NCBI RefSeq assembly: GCF_015624425.1
Contig: NZ_CP049919.1
Span: forward strand, 5,946,586 to 6,010,585
Direction: 5' to 3'
DNA length: 64,000 bases
Source of the DNA: Roseateles sp. DAIF2
Lineage (GTDB): Bacteria > Pseudomonadota > Gammaproteobacteria > Burkholderiales > Burkholderiaceae_C
Positions 45,126-53,486 of this stretch are shown piece by piece (position 1 is the first letter of the stretch; each line of letters begins with the position of its first letter). The position numbers and the translations under genes were made by a program. The notes beneath the pieces were generated by a model. It did no database searches, was not told the origin of the DNA, and worked only from the letters and a program-made list of their open reading frames with translations.

Positions 45126-46610
45126 ATGCAACGCCCCTCCCTGTCCCGCACCTGGCCGCCGCTGGCCTTCGGCCTGGTGCTGCTGCTGCAGATCGCCGTG
45201 CTGCTCAGCAGCCTGGGCGGCCTGCTGGACAGCGTCTGGCTGCCCTGGCTCTGCGTCGTCAGCCTCGGCCTCAGCGCCCTGGTGGCAGGTCTTGCCCTGG
45301 CCGCGATCGGCCATGAGCGCGAGCGCGCCGAACGCGCCCAGATGACCCTGGAGGAGGCGATCGACGCGCTGCCCGCCAGCGTCGAGATCTTCGATGCCGA
45401 GGACCGGCTGGTCGCCTACAACAAGCGCCTGGTCGAGCTCTATCCGCACAAGCTGCGCGAGTTCCAGCGCGGCGCCAGCTTCGAGGAGCTGGTGCGCGCC
45501 TCGCTCGAGTTCAAGGGCGTGCCGGAGGCGATTGGCCGCGAGGAGGAATGGCTGCAGGAGCGCAAGCGCGCGCGCGGCAGCCAGCCGGCGCCGCTGCTGC
45601 AGCGCGTGCACGACGACATCTGGCTGCGCATCTTCGAGCGCCGCACGCCCTCGGGTGGCATGGTCGGCGTGCGCCTGGAGGTCAGCGACCTGGTGCACGA
45701 GCAGCAGCGCCTGGCCGCCAGCCAGGCCCATCTGCAGGCCCTGATCAACGCGGCGATGAACGGCATCATCACCCTGGACACCGCCGGCCACATGCTTGAG
45801 GTCAACCCGGCCTGCGAGCGCCTGTTCGGTTTCAGCGCGGCCGAGCTGCGCGGCAGCCATCTGAGCATGCTGGTCAACAAGCTGCCGGACGACCCGCAAG
45901 ACCTGGCCCTCGCCTTCGGCGGCCAGGAGTTCGCGGCGCGCCACCGCGACGGCCATGAGCTGGCGGTGCACCTGGCCGTGGCCGAGGTCAAGACCGACAC
46001 CACCCATATCTTCGTCGGCATCATCACCGACTTCAGCGAGCGCAAGCGCCAGGAGCTGCGCCTGCGCCAGGCCAACGAGCTGCTGGCGCGCCAGTCCACC
46101 ACCGATGGCCTGACCGGCGTCGGCAACCGGCGCCTGTTCGACCAGGCCCTGCTGATCGAATGGCAGCGCAGCGCGCGCTCCGGCAAGCCGCTGGCGATGC
46201 TGCTGGTCGACCTGGACCATTTCAAGCAGTACAACGACCATTACGGCCATGTCGCCGGCGACGACTGCCTGCGCCGCGTCGCCACCCTGCTGCGCAGCTG
46301 CGTCGGCCGCGGCGGCGAGCCGGTCTGCCGCTACGGCGGCGAGGAGTTCGCGGTGCTGCTGGTCGACACCGACCTGGCCGGCGCCCAGGTCGTGGCGCAG
46401 CGCTGCCTGGACAGCGTGCGCCTGGCCGCGATCGAGCATGCGGCCTCGCCGGTGCGCCAGTCGGTCAGCCTGTCGATCGGCGTGGCCGCCTGCGTCGCGG
46501 TGCCCGGCCAGCCGGCGCAGCGCCTGATCGAGGCCTCCGACACCGCGCTCTACCAGGCCAAGCAAGGCGGCCGCGCGCGCCTGACCTGCCATATGCAGGC
46601 GGTCTGCTGA
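45126..46610 (+). CDS. Membrane-anchored diguanylate cyclase with PAS sensor domains
   Basis: This is a 494-residue c-di-GMP synthase. Two N-terminal membrane segments (about 12-34 and 38-60) are followed by a PAS-like module (EEAIDALPASVEIFDAEDRL), a second PAS module (ALINAAMNGIITLDTAGHML), and a GGDEF domain with STTDGLTGVGNRRLFDQAL. The active site is RYGGEEFAVLL (Gly404 onward). The position of the inhibitory I-site reads R-G-G-E instead of RxxD, so feedback inhibition may be weakened. No EAL domain is present. It begins 143 bases after the palindromic element. Confidence 0.92.
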   Translation: MQRPSLSRTWPPLAFGLVLLLQIAVLLSSLGGLLDSVWLPWLCVVSLGLSALVAGLALAAIGHERERAERAQMTLEEAIDALPASVEIFDAEDRLVAYNKRLVELYPHKLREFQRGASFEELVRASLEFKGVPEAIGREEEWLQERKRARGSQPAPLLQRVHDDIWLRIFERRTPSGGMVGVRLEVSDLVHEQQRLAASQAHLQALINAAMNGIITLDTAGHMLEVNPACERLFGFSAAELRGSHLSMLVNKLPDDPQDLALAFGGQEFAARHRDGHELAVHLAVAEVKTDTTHIFVGIITDFSERKRQELRLRQANELLARQSTTDGLTGVGNRRLFDQALLIEWQRSARSGKPLAMLLVDLDHFKQYNDHYGHVAGDDCLRRVATLLRSCVGRGGEPVCRYGGEEFAVLLVDTDLAGAQVVAQRCLDSVRLAAIEHAASPVRQSVSLSIGVAACVAVPGQPAQRLIEASDTALYQAKQGGRARLTCHMQAVC

Positions 46611-46670
46611 CACGAAGACTCTTGGCCGGGCGGATGATCGCCGGGCTGCGGGTGCACGCGCTTGCTCCGT

Positions 46671-46849
46671 GTCCCCCGGGCCGCATTGCGGCCCTCCTCC
46701 TTGACCTGCGCAAGCGCGCACACCCACAACCCGGCTCAACCTGCGCAGCGCCTCTTCGACGACGCCCCATATCGGCCACACGGCGCAAGCAGGAGGGTGG
46801 GCGGGCCTGATGCGGAGGTCAAGGAGGAGGCCGCGCAGCGGCCGGGGGA
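46671..46849. repeat. Imperfect inverted repeat pair of about 40 bases
   Basis: The left arm at 46671-46712 (opening GTCCCCCGGGCCGC, ending CTCCTCCTTGACCTGCGCA) matches the reverse complement of the right arm at 46811-46849 (TGCGGAGGTCAAGGAGGAGG onward). The arms each contain their own small hairpin, GGGCCGC-ATT-GCGGCCC on the left. A second pair, AGCAGGAGGGTGGGCGGGCC near 46788 and GGCCTACCCGCCCTCCTGCG near 46930, is nested across it. Confidence 0.6.
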
Positions 46850-46860
46850 TTGAGCCCGGA

Positions 46861-46922
46861 CACCGGAAGTCCAGTGGACTTTCGGTGCCTGGCGAAAGCC
46901 AGGGCCGCAAGGCCCCGGCACG
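46861..46922 (+). ncRNA. Candidate structured RNA: consecutive hairpins with GNRA loops
   Basis: CACCGGAAGTCCA (46861-46873) pairs with TGGACTTTCGGTG (46875-46887) with one wobble. Then CCTGGC-GAAA-GCCAGG (46888-46903) and GGGCC-GCAA-GGCCC (46902-46915) form two stems with GNRA tetraloops, and GTGCC (46885-46889 region) can close a junction with GGCAC at 46917-46921. Such loops occur far more in RNA than in chance palindromes. I cannot match it to a known riboswitch class. Confidence 0.4.
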
Positions 46923-46964
46923 CAGCAGCAGGCCTACCCGCCCTCCTGCGCTTCACGGCGACAT

Positions 46965-47002
46965 AAAAAAGCATCGAGGATGCCCGCGGGCGTCCCCGAT
47001 GC
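46965..47002 (-). terminator. Leftward rho-independent terminator with no gene in front of it
   Basis: Read on the minus strand, the stem GCATCGGGGACGCCCG / CGGGCATCCTCGATGC (46971-47002) is followed by TTTTTT (46965-46970). The nearest leftward gene upstream would lie beyond 50 kb, so any transcript ended here must start in the gap just to the right. Confidence 0.75.
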
Positions 47003-47230
47003 CAAACAGAGCAGTAGTCGCCGCGGCCATCACAACCACGACGCGCCGAGCGTAGCGCCTGCTGCGAGGGCTGCCCAGAGGGGACCGCGGGGCCGAAAGG
47101 CCCGTTCCGCGCCGCCACGTTACCTGGGCTCACAGGGCGTGCACCGATACCGGGCGAAACTCCCAATCGCCATGCGGGTCGGCTGCGCTGAGAATCGCCG
47201 CTCATCCAGGTGGGCGGCACGTCCGTGTCT
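47003..47230 (-). ncRNA. Candidate small RNA ending at the leftward terminator
   Basis: Between the promoter-like A/T-richer stretch at 47215-47265 and the terminator lie about 230 bases that fold into a rod: GCCCAG/CTGGGC (47073-47129) encloses GGGCC-GAAA-GGCCC (47090-47103), with further pairing around 47040-47180. The length and rod shape recall 6S-type RNAs, but I see no decisive consensus, and a leader-peptide frame (VVVMAAATTALFGIGD) also runs through its end. Confidence 0.35.
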
Positions 47231-47266
47231 TACATAACTACACACAAGTCCAACATTAAGTCAGGC

Positions 47267-48655
47267 GTGCAGCGCGGGGTCGGCGGCAAGATTTGCCGCA
47301 TGGGCCTGGTCGCGCTTCTCCCCGTGCTGATGTCGGACCCGGCCGCAGCCAAGCCGGGCGGCGACGCGCCGGCGCCGGCCGAGTTGAACGTGCTGCACTG
47401 GTGGACCTCGGCCAGCGAGCGCGCGGCGGCCGACCATGTGGCGGCGCGCATGGCCGAGCAGGGCCTGCGCTGGGTCGACGGTGCGGTGGCCGGCGGCGGC
47501 GGCAGCGCGGCGATCAAGGTGCTGAACGAGCGCACCCTGCGCCGCATGGCGCCCAAGGTGGCGCAGCTGAACGGCCAGTCGATGAGCGAATGGGCCGACA
47601 TGGGCCTGCTGCTGGAACTGGACGGCGTGGCGCAGCGGCGCAACTGGGCCCGCACCATGTTCCCGCAGGTGATGAGCCAGCTGACGGTGCGCGAGCATGT
47701 GGTGGCCGCGCCGCTGGGCATCCACCGCATCAACAACCTCTACCTGAACAAGGCGGTGTTCGCGCAGCACCGCATCGAGCTGCCCAGCGACTGGACCGGC
47801 GTGCTGCGCGCGGCCAAGGCGCTGCGCGCGGCCGGCGTCACGCCGGTGGCCTTCAGCGACGAACCCTGGCAGGTGGCCACGGTGTTCGAGGCCCTGCTGC
47901 TGGGCGAGGCCGGCCCCAGCCTGTACCGGCGCATGATGGTGCAGCGCGAGCTGCAGGCCTTCGACGATCCGGCGCTGGAGCGCAGCCTGCGCCGCCTGCG
48001 CGACTGGCGCGGCCTGGCCCTGCCGGCCGCGGCCCAGGGCGCGGCCAGCGGGCCGCAGCCGGTGATGCTGGGCGAGCGGCCCTGGACCGAGCTGGTGGCC
48101 GATTTCGCCGCCGGCCGCTCGGCCATGCTGATCATGGGCGACTGGGCGCGCGGCGAGCTGGGCAGCCTGGGCCTGGAGGGCGGGCGCGACTTCGACTGCC
48201 GCGCCGTGCCCGGCACCGCCCAGGCCCATCTCTACAGCATCGACACCCTGGCCATGCTGGCCGGCAGCGGCGTGCAGGCCGAGCAGGAGAAGATGGCCGA
48301 GCTGCTGGGCAGCGCCACCCTGCAGTTGGGCTACAACCGCATCAAGGGCTCGGTGCCGGTGCGCCGCGACGTACCGGTCGACGAACTGGACCCCTGCGCC
48401 CAGCAGTCCTTCGCGCTGTTCGCCAACCCCGCGACGCCGCGCGTGCCCAGCCTGGTGCACCGCATGGCCTTCGGCGAGGTCGGCAAGAACGCCATCATCG
48501 AGACCGTGCACCGCTTCGCGCTGGACCCGGCCCAGACCCCGGCCGCCGCGCAGCGCAAGCTGCAGGGCCTGCTGCGCGCGCTGACGCCGCCGCCGCCATC
48601 CACCCCATCCCCACCATCGCCTCCCGCCGCCATCTCGCCGAAAGCCCCCCGATGA
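47267..48655 (+). CDS. Sugar-type ABC substrate-binding protein, partner of the adjacent two-component system
   Basis: This is a periplasmic binding protein of about 462 residues, family 1 (MalE/GtsA-like): NVLHWWTSASERAAADHVAA, VAGGGGSAAIKVLNE and MGDWARGELGSLGLEGG resemble the glucose-binding GtsA of Pseudomonas. Signal sequence: with the GTG at 47267 it has basic residues before MGLVALLPVLMSDPAAA; the ATG at 47300 lacks them, so the GTG is preferred, not certain. A Pro-rich tail ([16 protein letters not shown]) closes it. No permease or ATPase genes follow; instead a response regulator overlaps its stop by four bases (ATGA), so it probably serves as ligand receptor for the sensor kinase. 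Confidence 0.85.
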   Translation: MQRGVGGKICRMGLVALLPVLMSDPAAAKPGGDAPAPAELNVLHWWTSASERAAADHVAARMAEQGLRWVDGAVAGGGGSAAIKVLNERTLRRMAPKVAQLNGQSMSEWADMGLLLELDGVAQRRNWARTMFPQVMSQLTVREHVVAAPLGIHRINNLYLNKAVFAQHRIELPSDWTGVLRAAKALRAAGVTPVAFSDEPWQVATVFEALLLGEAGPSLYRRMMVQRELQAFDDPALERSLRRLRDWRGLALPAAAQGAASGPQPVMLGERPWTELVADFAAGRSAMLIMGDWARGELGSLGLEGGRDFDCRAVPGTAQAHLYSIDTLAMLAGSGVQAEQEKMAELLGSATLQLGYNRIKGSVPVRRDVPVDELDPCAQQSFALFANPATPRVPSLVHRMAFGEVGKNAIIETVHRFALDPAQTPAAAQRKLQGLLRALTPPPPSTPSPPSPPAAISPKAPR

Positions 48656-49368
48656 ACCGCAAGATCTTGATCGTCGACGACGACCAGAAAATCCGCGAGC
48701 TGCTGAAGACCTATCTGGAGAAGAACCAGTACGAGGTGCTGATGGCGCATGACGGCGCCAGCTTCATGGCCGAGTTCGAGCGCCATGCCGATGCGATCAG
48801 CCTGTGCATCCTGGACATCATGCTGCCCGACACCGAGGGCTTCGCGCTGTGCCAGGCGGTGCGCCGGCGCTCCGAGGTGCCGGTCATCATGCTGACCGCC
48901 AGCAGCGAGGAGACCGACCGCATCGTCGGCCTGGAGCTGGGCGCGGACGACTACATCGGCAAGCCCTTCAATCCGCGCGAGCTGCTGGCGCGCATCAAGG
49001 CCATCCACCGCCGCGCCGGCATGGACCGCAGCCAGGCGCCGCGCTTCTACCGCTTCAACGGCTTCGTGCTCGATGTGCTGGAGCGCAGCCTGATCGACCC
49101 CGACGGCAAGGCCGGCGCGCTCTCGGGCATGGACTTCCAGCTGCTCAAGCTGCTGGTCGAGCATCCCGGCGAGGTGCTGGACCGCGGCCGCCTGGCCGAG
49201 GTGACGCGCGGACGCGACCTGGGCCCGCTGGACCGCTCGCTGGACGTGCAGGTCAGCCGGCTGCGCCAGCGCCTGCAGGACGACGGCAAGCAGCCCGCGC
49301 TGATCAAGACCGTGCGCGGTTCCGGCTACGTGTTCTCGACCACCGTCAGCACCAGCAATGCGGCGTGA
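48652..49368 (+). CDS. OmpR-family response regulator
   Basis: This is a 238-residue regulator: a receiver domain (ILIVDDDQKIRELLKTYLEK; phosphoacceptor Asp55 in CILDIMLPDTEG; Lys in DDYIGKPFNPREL) and a winged-helix domain (MDFQLLKLLVEHPGEVLDRG, RSLDVQVSRLRQRLQDD, TVRGSGYVF). Coupled by overlap to both the binding-protein gene and the kinase gene, it resembles GltR, which controls glucose uptake in Pseudomonas. Likely targets include sugar genes such as the MFS and TonB receptor genes at 52-56 kb (inference). Confidence 0.92.
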   Translation: MNRKILIVDDDQKIRELLKTYLEKNQYEVLMAHDGASFMAEFERHADAISLCILDIMLPDTEGFALCQAVRRRSEVPVIMLTASSEETDRIVGLELGADDYIGKPFNPRELLARIKAIHRRAGMDRSQAPRFYRFNGFVLDVLERSLIDPDGKAGALSGMDFQLLKLLVEHPGEVLDRGRLAEVTRGRDLGPLDRSLDVQVSRLRQRLQDDGKQPALIKTVRGSGYVFSTTVSTSNAA

Positions 49369-50875
49369 GGACGCCGGCGCCTGGCGCCGCGTGCCGCAGC
49401 GCCTGATCGGTTTCCTGTTCGACAGCCTGCAGGGCCGCTTCGTGCTGGCGATGCTGGGCGCGCTGGCCCTGGTGCAGCTGCTGGTGAACCTGGTCTGGTA
49501 CCAGCAGATCGAGCAGCGCACCAAGCGCCAGACCGAGCTCGCCGCCCACCATGTGGCCAGCGGCGCCCTCGGCGCGCTGCGCGCGCTGCGCGAGCTGCCC
49601 GCGGCCTACCGGCCGCTGCTGCTGGAGCAGCTGCGCACGATGGGCGGCACGCGCTTCCTGGTCTTCTTCAACCGCGCCCGGGTCGAGGTCGAGCCCCTGC
49701 CCGAGCAGGCGCTGGCGCGCCTGCTGGAGGAGCGGGTGCGCCAGGAGATGCTGGCCCAGCTGACGCCCGAGACGCCGCTGCAGGTGACCCTGGCCTCGCC
49801 GCTGCGCCTGCAGGTGGCACCCGGCGGCGCGCTGCTGGCGGACCTGCCGGACAGCTGGGTCGACCCGCTGCTGCTGTCGGCCGAGCGGCCTGCGCCCTTC
49901 CTGGTGATCCAGGTCGAGACCGAGCCGGGCCAGTGGCTGTTCCTCAGCAGCGCGATGCCGGACCCCTATTTCCTCGAGCAGCTGGAGTTCTTCACCTGGC
50001 AACGCCTGACCCCGCAGCTGCTGATGCTGGGCCTGGTGCTGCTGCTGAGCCTGGGCGCGTCGCGCGCGCTGACCCGCCCGCTGCTGGGCCTGAGCCGCGC
50101 GGCCGCGCGCATGGGGCATCGCTCAAACCCGAAGCCGCTGCGCGTCAGCGGCACCTCGGAGGTGCGCCGCGCGATCCAGGCCTTCAACGAGATGCAGGAG
50201 CGCATCCGCCGCTACCTGAGCGACCGCGAGCGCCTGTTCGCCTCGATCTCGCATGACCTGCGCACGCCGATCACGCGGCTGCGCCTGCGCAGCGAGCTGC
50301 TCGACGACACCGCGGTGCAGGACGCCTTCCACGAGGACCTGGACGAGCTGGACATGATGGTCAAGACCGCGCTGCAGATCGTCAAGGACACCGACATCCA
50401 CGAGAACCGCGTGCCGGTGCGCATCGACCTGGTGCTGCAGAAAATGGTGCGCGACGCCCGCATGGCCGGCCAGCAGATCGAGCTGGAAGAGAAGCCACTG
50501 ACCGTGTTCGGCAAGCCGCTGGCGCTCAAGCGCGCGCTCGGCAACCTGCTCGACAACGCCGCCTTCTACGGCGCCAGCGCCGGCGTGCAGAAGACCGAGC
50601 TGCGCATGTCCGAGGGCCTGCCCGGCACGCCGCAGCAGGGCCGGGTCTTGCTGACCGTGCGCGACCATGGCCCCGGCGTGCCCGACGCCGCGCTGGCCCG
50701 GCTGGGCCAGCCCTACACCCGGCTCGACCATGGCGAGCGCCTGCGCCAGGACGGCATGGGCCTGGGCCTGTCCATCGTGCGTGACATCGTCGCCGACCAT
50801 GGCGGCGTGCTGCAGTTCCGCAACCACCCACAGGGCGGGCTGGAGGTCTGCGTGGCGCTGCCGGCGCCGGGCTGA
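49358..50875 (+). CDS. Sensor histidine kinase
   Basis: This is a 505-residue membrane kinase. Membrane segments lie at about 28-48 and 218-238, with a periplasmic domain of about 165 residues between them. HAMP follows (RALTRPLLGLSRAAARMGHR), then HisKA with SISHDLRTPITRLRLRSELL (His299) and a HATPase with LGNLLDNAAFYG and GMGLGLSIVRDIVADHGG. The layout is that of EnvZ/RstB/GtrS-type kinases. It overlaps the regulator gene by 11 bases. The periplasmic domain is presumably where the liganded sugar-binding protein docks. Confidence 0.92.
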   Translation: MRREDAGAWRRVPQRLIGFLFDSLQGRFVLAMLGALALVQLLVNLVWYQQIEQRTKRQTELAAHHVASGALGALRALRELPAAYRPLLLEQLRTMGGTRFLVFFNRARVEVEPLPEQALARLLEERVRQEMLAQLTPETPLQVTLASPLRLQVAPGGALLADLPDSWVDPLLLSAERPAPFLVIQVETEPGQWLFLSSAMPDPYFLEQLEFFTWQRLTPQLLMLGLVLLLSLGASRALTRPLLGLSRAAARMGHRSNPKPLRVSGTSEVRRAIQAFNEMQERIRRYLSDRERLFASISHDLRTPITRLRLRSELLDDTAVQDAFHEDLDELDMMVKTALQIVKDTDIHENRVPVRIDLVLQKMVRDARMAGQQIELEEKPLTVFGKPLALKRALGNLLDNAAFYGASAGVQKTELRMSEGLPGTPQQGRVLLTVRDHGPGVPDAALARLGQPYTRLDHGERLRQDGMGLGLSIVRDIVADHGGVLQFRNHPQGGLEVCVALPAPG

Positions 50876-50886
50876 CCGTACATCCC

Positions 50887-51498
50887 ATGAGCTCAAGCAT
50901 TGCACTGCCAGAAATCCTGGCCACGCTGGCGGCACAGCAAGCCCCGCCGTCCCATCTGGCGCGCCTGGCCGCCCTGATCGCGCTGGCGGAACGGGAGCCG
51001 GCGCTGCGCGCCCTGTTCCTGGTCGGTTCCTATGCCAAGGGCCTGGGCGACCGGGTCTCGGACCTAGACCTGGTGATGATCGCCGCGGCCGGGCAGGGCG
51101 AGCGCCTGCTGGCGGCTGGCCATGCGCTGCTGCTGGCCTCGGGCGAGCTACTGAACCAGTTCGGCGGCAAACACCCCGGCCCGGGCAGCGGCTTTTTCCA
51201 CAAGCTCGTCTATCTCGATTTCTCCAGCGTCGAGTTGCATGTCTTCGAGCCGGGTACCGCCTTCCGGCTCAGGCGGCCCTATCTGGCCGTGTGGGACCCG
51301 GAGCGGTTGCAGGAGGCCTATGTCGCCGAAGGCGAGCCGGTGCGGCACGAGGACTTCGTCGCCTACGAGCATGGCGACGCGGGCCTGATCTGGGATCTGG
51401 TCGACTGCATCAAATGGCTGTCGCGCGGCCGGGCGGCACTCGCACGGCGGCACATCGTCAAGATCGCAGAGCGGATACGTCAGGACGGCGGGGGTTGA
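50887..51498 (+). CDS. Nucleotidyltransferase-domain protein
   Basis: This 203-residue protein has a minimal nucleotidyltransferase motif, LFLVGSYAKGLGDRVSDLDLVMI (GSY...SDLDL), giving two of the catalytic acidic residues; the third probably lies in DFSSVELHVFEP. The C-terminal half is alpha-helical (DAGLIWDLVDCIKWLSRGRA). It could act on a small molecule such as an aminoglycoside, or on a nucleic acid or protein target; nothing nearby indicates which. It is located 11 bases after the kinase gene and so may belong to that transcript. Confidence 0.8.
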   Translation: MSSSIALPEILATLAAQQAPPSHLARLAALIALAEREPALRALFLVGSYAKGLGDRVSDLDLVMIAAAGQGERLLAAGHALLLASGELLNQFGGKHPGPGSGFFHKLVYLDFSSVELHVFEPGTAFRLRRPYLAVWDPERLQEAYVAEGEPVRHEDFVAYEHGDAGLIWDLVDCIKWLSRGRAALARRHIVKIAERIRQDGGG

Positions 51499-51544
51499 TC
51501 CGCGGGGCCGGGTCTTGCCCGCCCTGTGCGACCATGGCCTCATC

Positions 51545-52075
51545 ATGCATGACACCATCCTCCACCTCGCCCCACCCACCCCGGCCGATGCCGAGGAGCT
51601 GCTCGCCTTCGAGCTGGAGAACCGGGCCTTCTTCGAGGCCCATATCAATGCCCGCCCGGCGGACTACTACGGTCTGGACCAGGTGCGCGCGGCCATCGAG
51701 GCGGCGCAGCGCGAGGCCGCCGAGGACAAGGCCTACCAACATCTGCTGCGCGACGCCGCCGGTGTGCTGGTGGGTCGCGCCAACCTGACGCGAGTGCGGC
51801 GCGCCCATTTCCACAGCGCCGAGCTGGGCTACCGCATCGCGCTGGCGGCCGGCGGGCGGGGCTATGCCAGCCTGGCGGTGGCCCGGCTGCTCGACAAGGC
51901 CTTCACCGAGCTGAAGCTGCAGCGCATCGAGGCCACGGCCCGGCCGGAGAACATCGGCTCATGCAAGGTGCTGGACCGCAACGGCTTTCGCCGGTTCGGC
52001 CGCTCGACCCGCAGCTTCGAGCTCGGCGGCGCCTGGTACGACCTGAACCACTACGAGCGCCGCGCCGACGATTGA
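51545..52075 (+). CDS. GNAT-family N-acetyltransferase (RimJ/RimL type)
   Basis: This is a 176-residue acetyltransferase using acetyl-CoA. The fold is recognised from HLAPPTPADAEELLAFELEN at the start, the AELGYRIALAAGGRGYASLA acetyl-CoA pyrophosphate-binding strand-loop (motif A), and KLQRIEATARPENIGSCKVL followed by NGFRRFG (motif B). RimJ/RimL-like enzymes modify ribosomal-protein N-termini or small molecules. The ATG at 51545 is chosen over a TTG at 51515. Confidence 0.88.
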   Translation: MHDTILHLAPPTPADAEELLAFELENRAFFEAHINARPADYYGLDQVRAAIEAAQREAAEDKAYQHLLRDAAGVLVGRANLTRVRRAHFHSAELGYRIALAAGGRGYASLAVARLLDKAFTELKLQRIEATARPENIGSCKVLDRNGFRRFGRSTRSFELGGAWYDLNHYERRADD

Positions 52076-52094
52076 TTGATCGATTGCCTGATGC

Positions 52095-53444
52095 TCAGGC
52101 ATCACCGCCACCACCACCCCAGCGGCGGATCCGGTAGCCGATCAGCGCGTAGAACAGGATGAAGGCGTAGCAGGGCAGCATCAGCCAGTAGGCCGACTGC
52201 ACCTGGCCGGTGTCGGACAGGCGGCCGTAGAGCATGGGCAGCAGGGCGCCGCCGGCGATGCCCATGATCAGTAGGGCCGAGCCGCTGGCGGTGTGGCGCC
52301 CCAGGCCCTGCAGCGCCAGCGGCCAGACGGCCGGCCAGACCAGGGCGTTGGCCAGGCCCAGCAGGGCCAGGAACATCACCGTGTCCGGCACCGGCGGCAC
52401 GCCGGCCCAGCCCAGCAGCGCGACCGACAGCGCGCTGGAGCTCTTCGAGCCGAGCGCCACGCCGGCGGTGAACAGCATGCCGGCCAGCGCCGACAGCAAC
52501 AGGGCGGCGCGCTGCGACAGGAAGCGCGGGATGCACAGCACGCCCAGCAGATAGCCCAGCACCATGAAGCCCATCGTGTAGGAGGTCAGCACCGCGAAGT
52601 TCTGCACGCCCAGCAGATGGCCGTACAGGCCGATGGTGTCGCCGGCGATCACCTCGACGCCGACATAGACGAACAGCGCCAGCGCGCCCAGCACCACCTG
52701 CGGAAAGGCGAACACGCCGCGCTGCAGCCGCGCCGGCTCGTCCCGCCCCTCGTCCAGCACCGGCTCCTGCAGGGAGGAGAAATGGATGATCGCGGTGAAC
52801 AGCAGCAGTGCGCCGGCCATCACCAGATAGGGCTGCACCAGGCGCGCGGACAGCTCGACCCGCAGCGCCTCGCGGCCGGCAGCATCCAGCGCGGCCAGGG
52901 TGGCGCCCGAGTACTGCTCGACGCCCGACAGCACCAGCACCGAGAACACCAGCGGCACGATGATGCCGGCGCCCTTGTTGAACAGGCCCATGATGCTGAT
53001 GCGCATCGCCGCGCTCTCGCGCGGGCCGATGCAGACGATGTAGGGGTTGATCGCCGTTTGCATCAGGGTCATGCCGCTGGCCAGGGTGAACAGGGCCAGG
53101 AGGAACACGCCGTAATGGCGGCTCTGCGCCGCCGGGATGAAGAGCAGCGCGCCGACGGCCATCACCGCCAGGCCCAGCGACATGCCGCGCTTGTAGCCGA
53201 TGCGCCCCAGTACCGCGGCCGAGGGCAGGGCCATCACCGTGTAGGCGATGTAGAAGGCGAAGGTGACCCACAGGGCCTGGAAGTTGCTGAGATCGCAGAC
53301 GATCTTCAGGAAGGGGATCAGCGAGCCGTTCAGCCAGGTGACGAAGCCCAGGATGAAGAACATCAGGCCGATGAAGAGCATCGGCATCAGCACCGAGCCG
53401 GGGGCGGCCGCGCGGCCGGAGGAAAGCGGTTTGACTTGGTTCAT
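52095..53444 (-). CDS. MFS sugar transporter, FucP/GluP family
   Basis: This is a 449-residue 12-helix symporter of the fucose/glucose-galactose:proton branch. Characteristic parts are GLMFFILGFVTWLNGSLIPF in the first helix, LMQTAINPYIVCIGP (the family's N-P motif), and LANALVWPAVWPLALQGLGR in the C-terminal half. It imports a hexose such as glucose, galactose or fucose with a proton. It lies downstream of the large TonB receptor gene on the same strand, consistent with a two-membrane sugar uptake route. Confidence 0.9.
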   Translation of the reverse strand: MNQVKPLSSGRAAAPGSVLMPMLFIGLMFFILGFVTWLNGSLIPFLKIVCDLSNFQALWVTFAFYIAYTVMALPSAAVLGRIGYKRGMSLGLAVMAVGALLFIPAAQSRHYGVFLLALFTLASGMTLMQTAINPYIVCIGPRESAAMRISIMGLFNKGAGIIVPLVFSVLVLSGVEQYSGATLAALDAAGREALRVELSARLVQPYLVMAGALLLFTAIIHFSSLQEPVLDEGRDEPARLQRGVFAFPQVVLGALALFVYVGVEVIAGDTIGLYGHLLGVQNFAVLTSYTMGFMVLGYLLGVLCIPRFLSQRAALLLSALAGMLFTAGVALGSKSSSALSVALLGWAGVPPVPDTVMFLALLGLANALVWPAVWPLALQGLGRHTASGSALLIMGIAGGALLPMLYGRLSDTGQVQSAYWLMLPCYAFILFYALIGYRIRRWGGGGGDA

Positions 53445-53486
53445 GGGGCAGATGGCGGATGCGTAGGGGCGGTATCGGCGCGACCT

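Larger units (their letters stand above)
46611..47266. other. 656-bp gap without a gene: nested inverted repeats and a structured candidate RNA region
   Basis: No convincing coding frame fills this stretch. An open frame on the minus strand (46819-47220) has no family-like content. The left part (46671-46950) is a set of nested inverted repeats and consecutive hairpins with GNRA loops. The middle holds a leftward intrinsic terminator (46965-47002). Its right part (47073-47129) has the stem GCCCAG/CTGGGC around GGGCC-GAAA-GGCCC. The right end (47215-47265) is A/T-richer and promoter-like on both strands. Confidence 0.6.

Noticed and set aside
46861-46922. GEMM-I (c-di-GMP) riboswitch, suggested by GNRA loops next to a diguanylate cyclase gene
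   Set aside because: The conserved GGCAAACC and ACGCAAAGCC elements are absent.
46819-47220. Minus-strand 133-codon frame in the intergenic gap
   Set aside because: No family-like content, no ribosome-binding site, and it runs through both the terminator and the inverted repeats.
47003-47230. RNase P RNA, 4.5S RNA or tmRNA
   Set aside because: None of their invariant segments is present. 6S RNA remains only a hypothesis.
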